Source of the DNA: Ahrensia sp. R2A130
GTDB taxonomy: Bacteria > Pseudomonadota > Alphaproteobacteria > Rhizobiales > Rhizobiaceae
Length of the DNA stretch: 64,000 nt
Assembly: GCF_000179775.1 (NCBI RefSeq)
Contig: NZ_AEEB01000020.1
Span: 1 to 64,000 of the forward strand
Direction of reading: 5' to 3'
In this document: positions 43,811 to 52,957 of the stretch, piece by piece
How positions within the stretch are numbered: the stretch's first letter is position 1
Layout of the letters: each line of letters begins with the position of its first letter
The notes under the pieces: generated by a model
What the model was told of the DNA's origin: nothing
What the model saw: only the letters and a program-made list of their open reading frames with translations
Databases searched by the model: none
Program-made: the position numbers and the translations under genes

Positions 43811-44931
43811 CGCATCGTGACGCGGTCGAACTGTTTGACGGTCGGCGGTGTCGATTGCCAGAAACCGGGTTGTTTGATGGAAGCGCGACCGAGATCATAA
43901 ACACGCTGCAAATAGCCCGCCTCGAATGTCAGCGCGTCGGCTGGCGGGGGTATGTCATTGGGTATGGCGGACAGGCGGAAATTCGTGCCGGTGTTCTGCG
44001 AACGAACGTAACCGCGATAAAGTGTCTGTTGCATTAACTCGCGGGTCAAAGACGACACGGTTTTTCCGGCGATGCTTTTCAGGTTAGCTTCAATGGGAGC
44101 GTTCACATCTTCCAGGGCGAGCTGCCCGTTGACGATGACATAGAGATCGCGTTTGAGCGCAGGGCGTTTGAACAGAAAATCGGACAGGATAACCGGCGTC
44201 TTGATACCGCCATCGACATGGGCCTGACGCAACTGAACGCCGCGTGTTGGCTTTAGATAGACCGGCGGGAAGAACACCGGAATGGCAGCGGATGCACGCA
44301 GGATTTTCTGGAACGTCTGAACAGAGTTTGTACGCCCACCGCGCTCGCCTGCTGCCAGTGCGCCCATATTCCAGACCACCGTTTCGCCGGCATCCAGATT
44401 GACGGTTGCGACGTAGAGACGGCGCCCGGCGCGATGCTCGGTTGCCACCTTGTCAAGCAGTCCAGCAGTCACTTCGCGCTCGATCATGCGCTTCAGCGGC
44501 GCGTTGTCGAAAATGGAATCCCCCAACAAGCCTGTGATGCCGCGGCGTTTGAAGATGTCGTCCTCAGCAACTTCGGTGTAGAGGCGTTTCAACACCGGAT
44601 CGTAGTCTGGCCCGAGAAAGGCGAGCACCGCCACCAGCGCGCCGGTGGAAACGCCCGCTACGACATCAAATTTCGGCCGCGTACCGGCTTCGGTCCAGCC
44701 GTTGAGAATGCCCGCGGACCAGGCACCGTCCACCCCGCCACCGGACAGAGACAGGATTTTCAAGTGCGGCGTCACTCGTGAGTTGACTGGATCGAGCACG
44801 CCCGCATCGACCGAATTGACGTCCACCGCTTCCTGCGGCGTGATCGCGGCGATGGAGGACGCGGTTTCAGGCCGCGTGACCTGACAGGCCGCGAGCGTGA
44901 GCGTTAGGAGAAGGGCAACCGCGATACGCAT
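43807..44931 (-). CDS. Patatin-like phospholipase lipoprotein
   Basis: A 374-residue patatin-fold hydrolase. Signal MRIAVALLLTLTLAACQVT has a lipobox (LAAC), so it should be anchored to a periplasmic membrane face. Oxyanion loop SLSGGGVDGAW, nucleophile elbow GVSTGAL (GxSxG), catalytic Asp in HVDGGIKTPV. Such enzymes release fatty acids from phospholipids. Isolated, with a long structured non-coding region upstream. Confidence 0.9.
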   Translation of the reverse strand: MRIAVALLLTLTLAACQVTRPETASSIAAITPQEAVDVNSVDAGVLDPVNSRVTPHLKILSLSGGGVDGAWSAGILNGWTEAGTRPKFDVVAGVSTGALVAVLAFLGPDYDPVLKRLYTEVAEDDIFKRRGITGLLGDSIFDNAPLKRMIEREVTAGLLDKVATEHRAGRRLYVATVNLDAGETVVWNMGALAAGERGGRTNSVQTFQKILRASAAIPVFFPPVYLKPTRGVQLRQAHVDGGIKTPVILSDFLFKRPALKRDLYVIVNGQLALEDVNAPIEANLKSIAGKTVSSLTRELMQQTLYRGYVRSQNTGTNFRLSAIPNDIPPPADALTFEAGYLQRVYDLGRASIKQPGFWQSTPPTVKQFDRVTMR

Positions 44932-45698
44932 GTCAGAAGGCGCGTTTCTGTTGAACGTGCGGGCACTCTAGCGGTGCGGCGGCGGAATCCAAGGGCGGCC
45001 CTAAGACAACGTTCCCGACGTTGCGGCCCGGTCACAGTACCAACCTCAGTCAAAGTTACAGTCTGAGGTCGCAGCTGCGCGACCCCGCCAGCGGAAAGCT
45101 GCGAGGGGATGGGAAGTCGGGAACCGGTGGGGCGTGAAAGCCAACCTTATGCCGGTAGTTTCGGCGAGAACGGTTGCCCGTCACGCCCCACCCGGTTCTG
45201 CTGCGGGCGTCGCGAAAAACGCCTTTCCCCTCACACACCACTCCGTGCACGACCCTTGCGAGCCGCATCCGGTCCCTGCCAGCCCCCGCACGACGCGGCG
45301 ACCCAGAAAGAGAGCGCGGGGCTCCGAAAGATGAATGGCCGTTACATCACCCACCCCGGAAGAACCGCCCCCTCACGACAGCCGAACGGTGCGCACCGCC
45401 GGTTCCCTGTGAGGGGATGGAGTGATTATGAAGTGGGATTGTAGGGTGGGGAGAAATTTTCTCTGTGCTTGGTCGAACGCATCGAAAGTCAGCTATGTGA
45501 ACGAAGCGACAAAATTGAATTTTTGGTAGGAGGTCTTGGACGTGCGGGAAGTGGTCATTGTTAGCGAACGTCACAACCGCACCGAAGGAGATGTAGGAAA
45601 TTTATTCGCATGGAATTTTGCAATAGGCTGCCGCAGGAATATCATTTAATGTGGCAGCCTAGTCCAGTGTATACTGATATGTGGATAAATTTTTTGAA
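44932..45698. other. Non-coding structured region, GC-rich then AT-rich
   Basis: No convincing ORF in 767 bases. The first half is GC-rich with several inverted repeats (CAACGT/ACGTTG at 45007-45023, CCTCAG/CTGAGG near 45043-45067, and the long hairpin at 45121-45198). From about 45420 the composition becomes AT-rich and leads into the low-GC island. It may contain a non-coding RNA gene and should hold the promoter of the patatin gene at its left end. Confidence 0.55.
45121..45198. ncRNA. Candidate structured RNA: long nested hairpin
   Basis: GAACCGGTGGGGCGTGA (45121-45137) pairs with TCACGCCCCACCCGGTTC (45181-45198): 17 base pairs with one bulged base. The 43-base loop holds further nested pairs AACC/GGTT and GCCG/CGGC. 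A second hairpin GGCGT/ACGCC follows at 45206-45223. I do not recognise an RNA family; it does not show the conserved blocks of RNase P RNA, tmRNA or the cobalamin riboswitch. It could also be a DNA element. Strand unknown. Confidence 0.4.
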
Positions 45699-45845
45699 CT
45701 AGCGACCGTTACCAAAACAATCGGCCCACACAATGATTGCATAGGCTGACATCATCGCAGCAGAAACGATCTGTTTGTCCAAACCCGCGAGAGCTCCAGC
45801 ATAGGCGATACAGATTACCGCATGTGAAATTTTGACAAGAATCAT
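45699..45845 (-). CDS. 48-residue membrane peptide
   Basis: Short ORF on the minus strand from ATG 45845 to TAG 45699. A good ribosome site GAGGAAA is 5 bases upstream. Product: MILVKISHAVICIAYAGALA, then GLDKQIVSAA, then MMSAYAIIVWADCFGNGR; two hydrophobic stretches separated by a polar GLDKQ turn, so a likely two-helix membrane hairpin. It is divergent from the large HTH/STAND-like gene with 160 bases between starts. No known family. Small membrane peptides next to defence-like genes can be toxins or effectors; here that is only a guess. Confidence 0.5.
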   Translation of the reverse strand: MILVKISHAVICIAYAGALAGLDKQIVSAAMMSAYAIIVWADCFGNGR

Positions 45846-46005
45846 ATCATTTTCCTCAATCTACGACCCTTGAACCAAAGCGGCGGGCCTAGAGTATGAG
45901 GTGCGGGATGCGTTTGATCTCGTAGTTGGAGTAAGGTTGACGGGAAGGCCTGCTAATTGCACCAATACCGTGGTTTTTCCGAAATAGTTGATGCGAGGTT
46001 GTCAA

Positions 46006-48246
46006 GTGAGTGAGATTCACGCTTTTGCTGAACTCATGCGCCTTAGGCTCAAGGAGATGGAGACCAATTCTGTTTGGCTTGCTGCGCGAGTTGGTGCGCA
46101 GAAGGGACAGGTGTCCAGATGGTTAAATGCAAAGCACGACATTTCACATATCAATAAGAAACGGATAATTGATGAGCTAAACTTAACTCACGACCCAAGA
46201 CTCAAAGATGTCACTGAGCCAACGAACTGGAACCCATGGTGGCAGCTTGAAATAGACAAGGGGACCTTCAAATCAAAAGCGTCACCTGAGCAAGATTCAG
46301 CTATAAAAAGTTACCTGCGTGGAGGATATCCGTCACCTAAGATTGTCAAAGATGGAATGGTTCCCCACACAGACCAAGTTGAACGAGTGTTGACGTCCAT
46401 TGAAACTGGAAACGTTATTACCGTTTTGAATGCGCCAATCGGCGAAGGTGTGACATCCACATTGCTACAGTTTCTTGAGCTAATGACTCGCGAAGAACCC
46501 AAGACGATTGTTTACTGGAGCTCTGGCGGAAAATTGCCTGACACCCCGCCACCGCCAGACGGCAAGGTCGTGGTCGTTGCAGATCGACAGTATGGTGGCA
46601 TCAAATTTCCGACTTGGTGCTGTAAGATAGACAACACTGACCAGCAGTCACTTCATCTGGTTTTGGGTTGCCGTGAAAAAGATCGGCGCTGGCTGGAGAG
46701 AAAACTTGAGGTAGAAGTTCACGCAATACCATTGGAAAGGACCCGGCCTGAGGACGCTGATAAATACGTCGGTTTGATCAAAAAATTTGAAGCCTTCGAC
46801 AACTCAGATGTAGACTTGAAATTGCTCTTTTCTGAGGAGCTTAAAGGCGCTTCTGGGTTTGGCTTGCTGCCGGCAATGATTGCTGCAACGCGGGGTGAGG
46901 CGCTGTACATGCGGTATCGGCGGCTCGTCGAAGAATATGAAATTGGTAGCCATGAGTTTCACACAATGGCCAGTGCCGTGTGGCTATTTGATATCAATGG
47001 TCGGATCGCACATGGTCGTTTGCCGAAATTCGGCGAACTTATCGCGCATGTAAGGCGTCACACGGAGGCACAAGGACTCGCGGCAGACGATAGCGAGTCT
47101 ATTGTCAGGGAATTTTTTGGACGGTTGTTGGGCGAGGTCGCCGTGGTTGGATTGGGCAGCTACGAGTTCCGCCACCCAAGGATTGCACAGCTTCTATTTA
47201 GAGAAATCTTTGGGACGTCGGCGAACAAGTCTCGACCACAAGGCACTTTCCGTGCGTCAAAATGGGCACATTATGCCACATTTTCTGAGGTCGGCCCACA
47301 TAAGCAGATGACTCCCAATCCTCCGAAACTATCAGCACTTGCAAACAACATGGTGTATCTAGTGGGCTACGATCGCGCTAACAAAATTTCACACGAAAGT
47401 CCGAAGGCTATTGAGGATGTTGTAAGATATACGATTGATCAGTTGTTCATGGAGGAAGGAAATGTAGTAAAGTCTGATTACTTCAGATACCTATCGAGGG
47501 GACTGGCTCAACTATCAAAATATTACAATTCTGAAGATCCGAAATCTGTCGAACTCATTGACGAGTCTGTGGCTTTGATCGAGGCCTCTATTGAAAAAGA
47601 GAAATCTCCGGAATTAATTGTTTATCATGCAAACACCTTACGCGGACTGCCGGGAACAACCCGTGTAACAATAGGTAGTGAACGTTTGACTTGGTTCGAA
47701 CTATGTGACGAAGCAAGAAAGGCGACGAATCCGGAAAATGTGGAAAATATAAGTATCGAAACTTTACGAATTATTCTCCGCGGAACTCCAAGGCCTGGAC
47801 GTGTTTATCCGACCAGAGTATTTGAAAATCTTGCAGACAACTGCGCTCGCGCAAATTTCCCGATTTCGAAAAAATTTACACCTGATCGATTGGAACTATT
47901 ATGTAATCTCTCAAGTTGGGCGGCTAGTGACTTCGTTGGTTCGGATGGTATTCACTTTCGCGTACCCGACGGAGATTACGATGACCAAATTCTGCGAACA
48001 AATAGAGCTATTCTGTATCAAATATGGAAAGAAATCGCACGATTGTGCAAAATTACGGCAAGTAATGAAGGCGAACCGCCGAATTCATTGAAATCTCATA
48101 TTGAAGGTGTGTATTTCCGCTGGCTTAAGGTCGAGAAAAACAACCCCAGCAAGCATCTGACAAAGCTGCAACGGGAAGCCTTGTTAAGTGCATTAACGGA
48201 TCAGAATTTTACTAGCTTGGCCGATGCTCTTCCAGATAGATCTTAA
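46006..48246 (+). CDS. HTH plus STAND-like P-loop protein, low-GC
   Basis: About 746 residues from GTG 46006 (GAGG 8 bases upstream); ATG 45991 or TTG 45988 would add up to six residues. The N-terminus is a Cro/XRE-like HTH (SVWLAARVGAQKGQVSRWLN). A P-loop-like segment follows in LNAPIGEGVTSTLLQFLEL (about residue 142 on): the glycines are kept but the Lys of GKS/T is replaced by Val-Thr. Walker-B-like strand GKVVVVADRQYG. The middle resembles STAND NTPase helical regions; the C-terminal ~350 residues look helical and repeat-like. Lower GC than its neighbours. Possibly a one-gene defence protein; no family was firmly recognised. Confidence 0.7.
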   Translation: MSEIHAFAELMRLRLKEMETNSVWLAARVGAQKGQVSRWLNAKHDISHINKKRIIDELNLTHDPRLKDVTEPTNWNPWWQLEIDKGTFKSKASPEQDSAIKSYLRGGYPSPKIVKDGMVPHTDQVERVLTSIETGNVITVLNAPIGEGVTSTLLQFLELMTREEPKTIVYWSSGGKLPDTPPPPDGKVVVVADRQYGGIKFPTWCCKIDNTDQQSLHLVLGCREKDRRWLERKLEVEVHAIPLERTRPEDADKYVGLIKKFEAFDNSDVDLKLLFSEELKGASGFGLLPAMIAATRGEALYMRYRRLVEEYEIGSHEFHTMASAVWLFDINGRIAHGRLPKFGELIAHVRRHTEAQGLAADDSESIVREFFGRLLGEVAVVGLGSYEFRHPRIAQLLFREIFGTSANKSRPQGTFRASKWAHYATFSEVGPHKQMTPNPPKLSALANNMVYLVGYDRANKISHESPKAIEDVVRYTIDQLFMEEGNVVKSDYFRYLSRGLAQLSKYYNSEDPKSVELIDESVALIEASIEKEKSPELIVYHANTLRGLPGTTRVTIGSERLTWFELCDEARKATNPENVENISIETLRIILRGTPRPGRVYPTRVFENLADNCARANFPISKKFTPDRLELLCNLSSWAASDFVGSDGIHFRVPDGDYDDQILRTNRAILYQIWKEIARLCKITASNEGEPPNSLKSHIEGVYFRWLKVEKNNPSKHLTKLQREALLSALTDQNFTSLADALPDRS

Positions 48247-48462
48247 AGACGTCAATTTGTTAGGGCGAGCGTCCTGAATTTCAACAAGACGGTTTTGAAC
48301 ACTCCACCTAAATTGATACCAAACTGCCCTGAACGATGTTGAGCGCTGAGTATCACCAACATACGAAGCGTTGTTTCGCTCGCTGCGCAGCATTTGTACA
48401 TTTGGGCTCTAAGAAAAAGTCCACCTCACAGATTGTCGGGTGACAGCGGCGCCGAAGAACAG

Positions 48463-48497
48463 AAAAAAGGCGCTACGGTTTCCCGCAGCGCCCTTTT
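48463..48497 (-). terminator. Terminator after pnp
   Basis: GGCGCT / AGCGCC stem around ACGGTTTCCCGC, with AAAAAA on one side and CTTTT on the other. On the minus strand it gives a stem followed by six T, about 135 bases after the pnp stop and beyond repeat copy 8. The loop shares CGGTTTCCCG with the rpsO terminator. Works in either direction in principle. Confidence 0.8.
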
Positions 48498-48522
48498 GCA
48501 TTCTCAATTCAGGCCCGTATCA

Positions 48523-48600
48523 GGCGGCGAAGAGCCGCCCGACCGTCAGGTCGCCCCCGCGGAGCGACCGGCCCGTAGGCCGGTCTGCGTGAGCGCAAAC
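48523..48600 (+). repeat. Hairpin-array intergenic repeat, copy 8
   Basis: Three arms: GGCGGC-GAAGA-GCCGCC, GACC-GTCA-GGTC, spacer GCCCCCGCGGAGCG, ACCGGCC-CGTA-GGCCGGT, tail TGCGTGAGCGCAAA. Lies between the pnp stop and the pnp terminator, so it would be part of the pnp 3' untranslated region. Confidence 0.88.
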
Positions 48601-48632
48601 CCAATCGGGCGAACCCGAAAAAGTCGAAGCCT

Positions 48633-50762
48633 CTAGGCTTCGTCTTCTTCATCCTCATACTCTTCGCCCGTTTCCTGATCGACGACTTTCATCGACAGGC
48701 GGACTTTGCCGCGATCGTCGAAGCCCATGAGCTTGACCCAGACTTTGTCGCCTTCGTTGACGACGTCTGTGGTTTTGCCCACGCGCTCATCGGCCAACTG
48801 GCTGATGTGGACGAGGCCGTCCTTGGCGCCGAAGAAGTTCACGAAAGCACCGAAGTCGACCGTCTTCACGACCGTACCCTGATAGATTTCGCCGACTTCC
48901 GGATCGTCCGTGATGGAGCGAATCCACTTGAGTGCAGCATCGATTGCTTTGCCGTCGGAGGACGCCACTTTCACGGTGCCATCGTCTTCGATGTTCACCT
49001 TGGCGCCGGTTTTTTCCACGATCTCGCGGATGACCTTACCGCCGGACCCGATGACTTCACGGATCTTGTCGGTGGGGATTTTGAAGCTCTCGATGCGCGG
49101 GGCGAATTCACCCAGCTCGGAGCGACCTTCGGTCAACGCTTTGGACATTTCGTTCAGGATGGTCTCGCGACCGCCTTTGGCCTGCTCCAAAGCAATCTTC
49201 ATGATGTCTTCGGTGATGCCGGTGATCTTGATGTCCATCTGCAGCGAGGTGATGCCTTCGGCAGTACCAGCCACTTTGAAGTCCATGTCGCCGAGGTGGT
49301 CTTCGTCACCCAGGATGTCGGAGAGGACCGCGAAGTCGTCGCCTTCCTTGATGAGGCCCATGGCGATGCCGGCAACAGGTGCCTTCAGCGGAACGCCAGC
49401 ATCCATGAACGCAAGCGATGTGCCGCAAACGGTGGCCATGGAGGACGAGCCGTTGGACTCGGTGATCTCGGAAACCGCACGCAGCGTGTAGGGGAAGTCC
49501 TCCTTGGACGGCAGAACCGCTTTCACAGCGCGCCATGCCAGCTTACCGTGGCCGATTTCGCGGCGTGAGGTGAAGCCGATGCGACCCGTTTCGCCGACCG
49601 AATAGGGCGGGAAGTTGTAGTGCAGCAGGAAGTTTTCTTTGTACGTGCCGGTCAGCGCGTCGATGAACTGCTCATCATCGCCTGTGCCCAATGTTGCGAC
49701 CACGATGGCCTGCGTTTCACCACGGGTGAAGAGCGCGGAACCGTGGGTGCGGGGCAGAATACCGACCTGGGATTCGATCTGGCGCACGGTGTCGAGGTCA
49801 CGACCGTCGATGCGTTTTTTGGTTTTGATGATCGAGCCGCGAACGACATTGGCCTGCACCTGTTTGAAGACGCCACCGAAGGTGGTTTTTTCTTCATCGG
49901 TGGATTCTTCGCTCAGGAACTTGTCCTTGGCGGTGGCTTTGGCTTCGTCGATGGCCGCGTAACGGTCCTGCTTGTCGGCGATGGTGTAGGCTTTTTCGAT
50001 GGCCTTGCCGACCAGCTTGGTGACTTCGCCTTCGAGCTTGGAATTGTCCGGCACGGTGTGCGGACGTGGTTCCTTGGCGCATTTTTCAGCCAGCTGAATG
50101 ACGGCGTCGATGACGGGCTGGAACTCTTCGTGGCCGAACATGACCGCACCGAGCATGACTTCTTCGGACAACACGTTGGCTTCCGATTCCACCATCAGCA
50201 CGGCGTCGGTCGTACCGGCGACGATGAGGTCGAGATCGCTCTCGGGCATTTCATCGACATTGGGGTTCAACACGTAGTCGCCGTCGATCAGGCCGACGCG
50301 GGCACCGGCGATCGGGCCGCTGAACGGCACGCCGGAAATGGTCAGCGCTGCGGACGTCGCGATCATGGCGACGATGTCCGGGTTGTTTTCCATGTCGTGG
50401 GACAAAACGGTACAGGTAACCTGCGTGTCGTTCTTGTAGCCTTCAGCGAAAAGCGGACGGATCGGGCGGTCGATAAGACGGCAGACCAGCGTTTCGTTTT
50501 CGGAAGGACGCGCTTCGCGCTTGAAGAAGCCGCCCGGAATTTTACCGGCTGCATAGGCTTTTTCGATGTAGTTCACGGTCAGCGGGAAGAAGTCGAGGTG
50601 TGGCTTGGGCTTCTTCTCGGAGACGACGTTACACATGACGGTGGTTTCACCGTAAGTGACGATAACGGAGCCGTCGGCCTGACGGGCAACCTGACCGGCC
50701 TCGAGAGTAAGAGGGCGACCGCCCCATTCGATTTCGACGGTATGTTTTTCAAACATGGACAT
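48633..50762 (-). CDS. pnp: Polyribonucleotide nucleotidyltransferase
   Basis: A 709-residue PNPase, the phosphorolytic 3'-5' exoribonuclease. First RNase PH domain starts [40 protein letters not shown] and [11 protein letters not shown] belong to the two RNase PH halves. KH domain: [21 protein letters not shown]1 domain: [20 protein letters not shown]. The tail is acidic. The start may be ATG 50762 or the next ATG 50756 (MFEKH), which matches relatives. Usually rpsO lies next to it; here 2.2 kb separates them. Confidence 0.97.
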   Translation of the reverse strand: MSMFEKHTVEIEWGGRPLTLEAGQVARQADGSVIVTYGETTVMCNVVSEKKPKPHLDFFPLTVNYIEKAYAAGKIPGGFFKREARPSENETLVCRLIDRPIRPLFAEGYKNDTQVTCTVLSHDMENNPDIVAMIATSAALTISGVPFSGPIAGARVGLIDGDYVLNPNVDEMPESDLDLIVAGTTDAVLMVESEANVLSEEVMLGAVMFGHEEFQPVIDAVIQLAEKCAKEPRPHTVPDNSKLEGEVTKLVGKAIEKAYTIADKQDRYAAIDEAKATAKDKFLSEESTDEEKTTFGGVFKQVQANVVRGSIIKTKKRIDGRDLDTVRQIESQVGILPRTHGSALFTRGETQAIVVATLGTGDDEQFIDALTGTYKENFLLHYNFPPYSVGETGRIGFTSRREIGHGKLAWRAVKAVLPSKEDFPYTLRAVSEITESNGSSSMATVCGTSLAFMDAGVPLKAPVAGIAMGLIKEGDDFAVLSDILGDEDHLGDMDFKVAGTAEGITSLQMDIKITGITEDIMKIALEQAKGGRETILNEMSKALTEGRSELGEFAPRIESFKIPTDKIREVIGSGGKVIREIVEKTGAKVNIEDDGTVKVASSDGKAIDAALKWIRSITDDPEVGEIYQGTVVKTVDFGAFVNFFGAKDGLVHISQLADERVGKTTDVVNEGDKVWVKLMGFDDRGKVRLSMKVVDQETGEEYEDEEDEA

Positions 50763-51196
50763 TCGGTTCTAGTTTCCTTCATCGCGGCCGCACGACGCCT
50801 ATCGCCGTGCTGCGTGAACCGCGTGTGACCGCGCCTTAGTGATAAGGTTCGGTCCGTTCTGTTGTGTTCGGGGTTGTCTGCACATGGGTGCGGCCACGCG
50901 TACGCAACCGCATCATATGTCCGCCAGCGATAGCTCCTCGCTACCACCGCTTCGGCATCTTCAGGGCGCACCGTCCTGCTGCATTGCAGGCGCATTCGGT
51001 GTTTCCCCGTCGTCGGATCCGCCAAGGGCAAGACAATAAGCAACTGCGCGTTTCAGCAGTGGCTAACAATCCTGCCCCCTGACCCAAAGGACCACAAGAA
51101 CACACGCGGACGACACATGCCTCCCACGCAAGCCGCAAGTAGCACCAAATGCGTGGCGGAACAATGGCGTGGGATTGCAGCCACTATGAAGCGCTG
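50763..51196. other. pnp leader region
   Basis: 434 bases between pnp and the HEPN-like gene, no supported ORF. Near the pnp start is a nested inverted repeat (CGCGG at 50783 with CCGCG at 50819; GCACG at 50790 with CGTGC at 50806) that would form a leader hairpin in the pnp mRNA. In E. coli a leader hairpin cut by RNase III lets PNPase control its own synthesis; the same may hold here. Confidence 0.5.
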
Positions 51197-51712
51197 TCAG
51201 GCAGTTTCCAAGACGCGGGTCGTAAGTTTGGTATGTCCGCAATGGGGGCATGGTGGTGGCGGGGGTGGAGTGGTGAGCATTCGTTTCACTTTGGCGGCTA
51301 CGTCTTTCAACGCCTCTTCAAAGTGTGCGGGACAGGCCGGTGCGAAGCGGGGTTTCGCCTCGTAGCGACTGGCCACATAGGCACGCTTAGCGTTGGTTTG
51401 TTGAAGATGCTTCACTGTGCTCGCTTCAAGGTTTAGACCTTTGGACTCAGCGAAATCGGTACGAGCGATAAGATCGTGTTTCAGACCGCGAATGTCGGCG
51501 ACGGTTTGCCCGCGATGCAGCAACGCGGCGTTGAGGTAGAGTTCGACGGCATGGAGAGAGAGAAATCGAAACGGAGCCCAACTGGCAGCGTTTTTCTTCT
51601 TTCGCATTGGTAACACAAGCAGGGCCGCAGCGTCATAATGCTGCGCCAGTGCAAACAGGCTTTGCGCTGTTTCGTGGTCGCCGGGATAAGGGTCGTTGCA
51701 AGGTTCCATCAT
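51197..51712 (-). CDS. HEPN-like domain protein
   Basis: A 171-residue protein. The segment FLSLHAVELYLNAALLHRGQ followed by IRGLKHDL has the helical pattern of HEPN-fold proteins, though the RxxxxH RNase motif is not evident. The C-terminus carries a proline run and CPHCGHTK, half of a zinc ribbon. No nucleotidyltransferase partner is adjacent, so a standard HEPN/MNT pair is unlikely. Lies between rpsO and pnp on the same strand. Function unknown. Confidence 0.65.
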   Translation of the reverse strand: MMEPCNDPYPGDHETAQSLFALAQHYDAAALLVLPMRKKKNAASWAPFRFLSLHAVELYLNAALLHRGQTVADIRGLKHDLIARTDFAESKGLNLEASTVKHLQQTNAKRAYVASRYEAKPRFAPACPAHFEEALKDVAAKVKRMLTTPPPPPPCPHCGHTKLTTRVLETA

Positions 51713-51843
51713 GAAACTTTGCGCCGCAAATGCTGAAATAAAATTGCGTCATTGTTTCAATTTTAATCGAACCGGATAAAAAGCTGTACGCGCAATCAAG
51801 CAGCTTCTCAAAGCGCGCGGATGCCTACTTGGAAAGTGAATGA

Positions 51844-52779
51844 ATGCGGGGCGTGAAGATGTGGCTTTGGATTGTCGCAACGCTGGTAATGATCGCTATC
51901 ATTGCTGCTGCCACATGGGCGTGGACGCCGGATCGCAGCCGCGCCGAGTTGGAAGCCAAATATCTAAGCGACCCTGCTGATATGATCGAGATCGCAGGGA
52001 CCAGGCTGCATTTGCGCGACAGCGGTGCGGCCAAAAGTGGACGCACGGTTATCCTGCTGCATGGTCTCGGTTCCCACTTACAGACATGGGACGGGTGGGC
52101 CAATATTCTGGATGATGAATTTCGCGTCGTCTGTTTCGATTTTCCTGGCGCGGCCCTTTCTCCGCCGGACAGCACGGGCCGTTATGACGATGAGCGTGCA
52201 TCGGAACTTTTGCTTGGGATCATGGATCACCTCGGCGTTGAGAATGCCAGCATCATTGGCAATTCCGTGGGTGGGCGCATCGCGTGGAAATTTGCCAGCC
52301 AGCACGGCGAGCGGGTCGAGAAACTCGTTCTTATATCGCCAGATGGATATGCAAGCCCCGGCTTCGCATACGGCAAGCCACCTGAGGTGCCCTTTATAAT
52401 GAGCGCGATGAAATATGCGCTGCCAAAGAGCATGCTGCGCACAAACCTCGAAATAGCCTATGGCGACGAAACCCGCCTGTCTGATGCCACGATGGATCGC
52501 TACCACGACCTCATGCTTGCACCGGGCAACCGACAGGCATTGCTGGACCGAATGAAGCAAACTGTGCTGCAAAACCCGGAACCGTTTCTAAAGAAAATCA
52601 CCGCGCCCGTGCTGCTGTTGTGGGGCGAAGAAGACCGTATGATCCCCGTCACCAACGCGCAGGATTATCTGGCCGTCCTGCCAGACGCCCGATTGGTCAC
52701 ATTGCCAGACCTGGGCCACGTGCCCTTCGAAGAAGCGCCAACAGAATCCATCAAACCGGTTCTCGATTTCCTCCAATAG
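51844..52779 (+). CDS. Membrane-anchored alpha/beta hydrolase
   Basis: A 311-residue protein: an N-terminal membrane anchor (MWLWIVATLVMIAIIAAATW), then an alpha/beta hydrolase fold. Oxyanion region VILLHGLGSHLQTW, nucleophile elbow IIGNSVGGRIAW (GNSVGG), Asp in LLWGEEDRMIPV, His in LPDLGHVPFEE. Substrate unknown; related to haloalkane-type or esterase-like hydrolases. Divergent from the HEPN-like gene and convergent with rpsO. Confidence 0.9.
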   Translation: MRGVKMWLWIVATLVMIAIIAAATWAWTPDRSRAELEAKYLSDPADMIEIAGTRLHLRDSGAAKSGRTVILLHGLGSHLQTWDGWANILDDEFRVVCFDFPGAALSPPDSTGRYDDERASELLLGIMDHLGVENASIIGNSVGGRIAWKFASQHGERVEKLVLISPDGYASPGFAYGKPPEVPFIMSAMKYALPKSMLRTNLEIAYGDETRLSDATMDRYHDLMLAPGNRQALLDRMKQTVLQNPEPFLKKITAPVLLLWGEEDRMIPVTNAQDYLAVLPDARLVTLPDLGHVPFEEAPTESIKPVLDFLQ

Positions 52780-52783
52780 AAAC

Positions 52784-52818
52784 AAAAAAGGCCGCTCCGG
52801 TTTCCCGAAACGGCCTTA
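52784..52818 (-). terminator. Terminator after rpsO
   Basis: GGCCG / CGGCC stem around CTCCGGTTTCCCGAAA with AAAAAA on its left, giving a T run on the minus strand. It also lies right after the hydrolase stop and could serve both convergent genes. Repeat copy 9 lies between it and rpsO. Confidence 0.8.
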
Positions 52819-52860
52819 AAATTCATTCAAAACTCAATAGCCAACTCTTTGCCTCCAACA

Positions 52861-52934
52861 GGAGCGAAGAGCGACCGCTGCTTATGCAGCGCGCCCGCGC
52901 AGCGAAGGGCGAAGCCCGACAGCGTGAGCGCAAA
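52861..52934 (+). repeat. Hairpin-array intergenic repeat, copy 9
   Basis: GGAGCGAAGAGCGACC, hairpin GCTGC-TTAT-GCAGC, spacer GCGCCCGCGCAGCGAA, hairpin GGGC-GAA-GCCC, tail CAGCGTGAGCGCAAA. In the rpsO 3' untranslated region between the stop and the terminator, the same position as copy 8 has behind pnp. Confidence 0.88.
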
Positions 52935-52957
52935 GCAATAGAAGCTAGGCCAAAGGC

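Larger units (their letters stand above)
48247..48632. other. Intergenic with terminator and repeat
   Basis: Between the convergent HTH/STAND-like gene and pnp. The first 200 bases keep the low-GC composition of the island and show no ORF; the rest holds the pnp terminator (48463-48497) and repeat copy 8. Confidence 0.7.

Noticed and set aside
45100..45180. Cobalamin riboswitch-like GGGAAGTCGGGAACCGGTG
   Set aside because: The B12-box and the CCGCAACTGT block are missing and no cobalamin gene lies downstream.
45056..45268. 70-codon ORF in the structured region
   Set aside because: It overlaps the long hairpin, has no ribosome site and odd composition; structure explains the sequence better than coding.
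49620..50828. Open frame of 402 codons on the plus strand
   Set aside because: Antisense to pnp; Phe/Gly/Asp-rich shadow.
51063..51251. 62-codon ORF between pnp and the HEPN-like gene
   Set aside because: Overlaps the HEPN-like gene end, has no ribosome site and no family.
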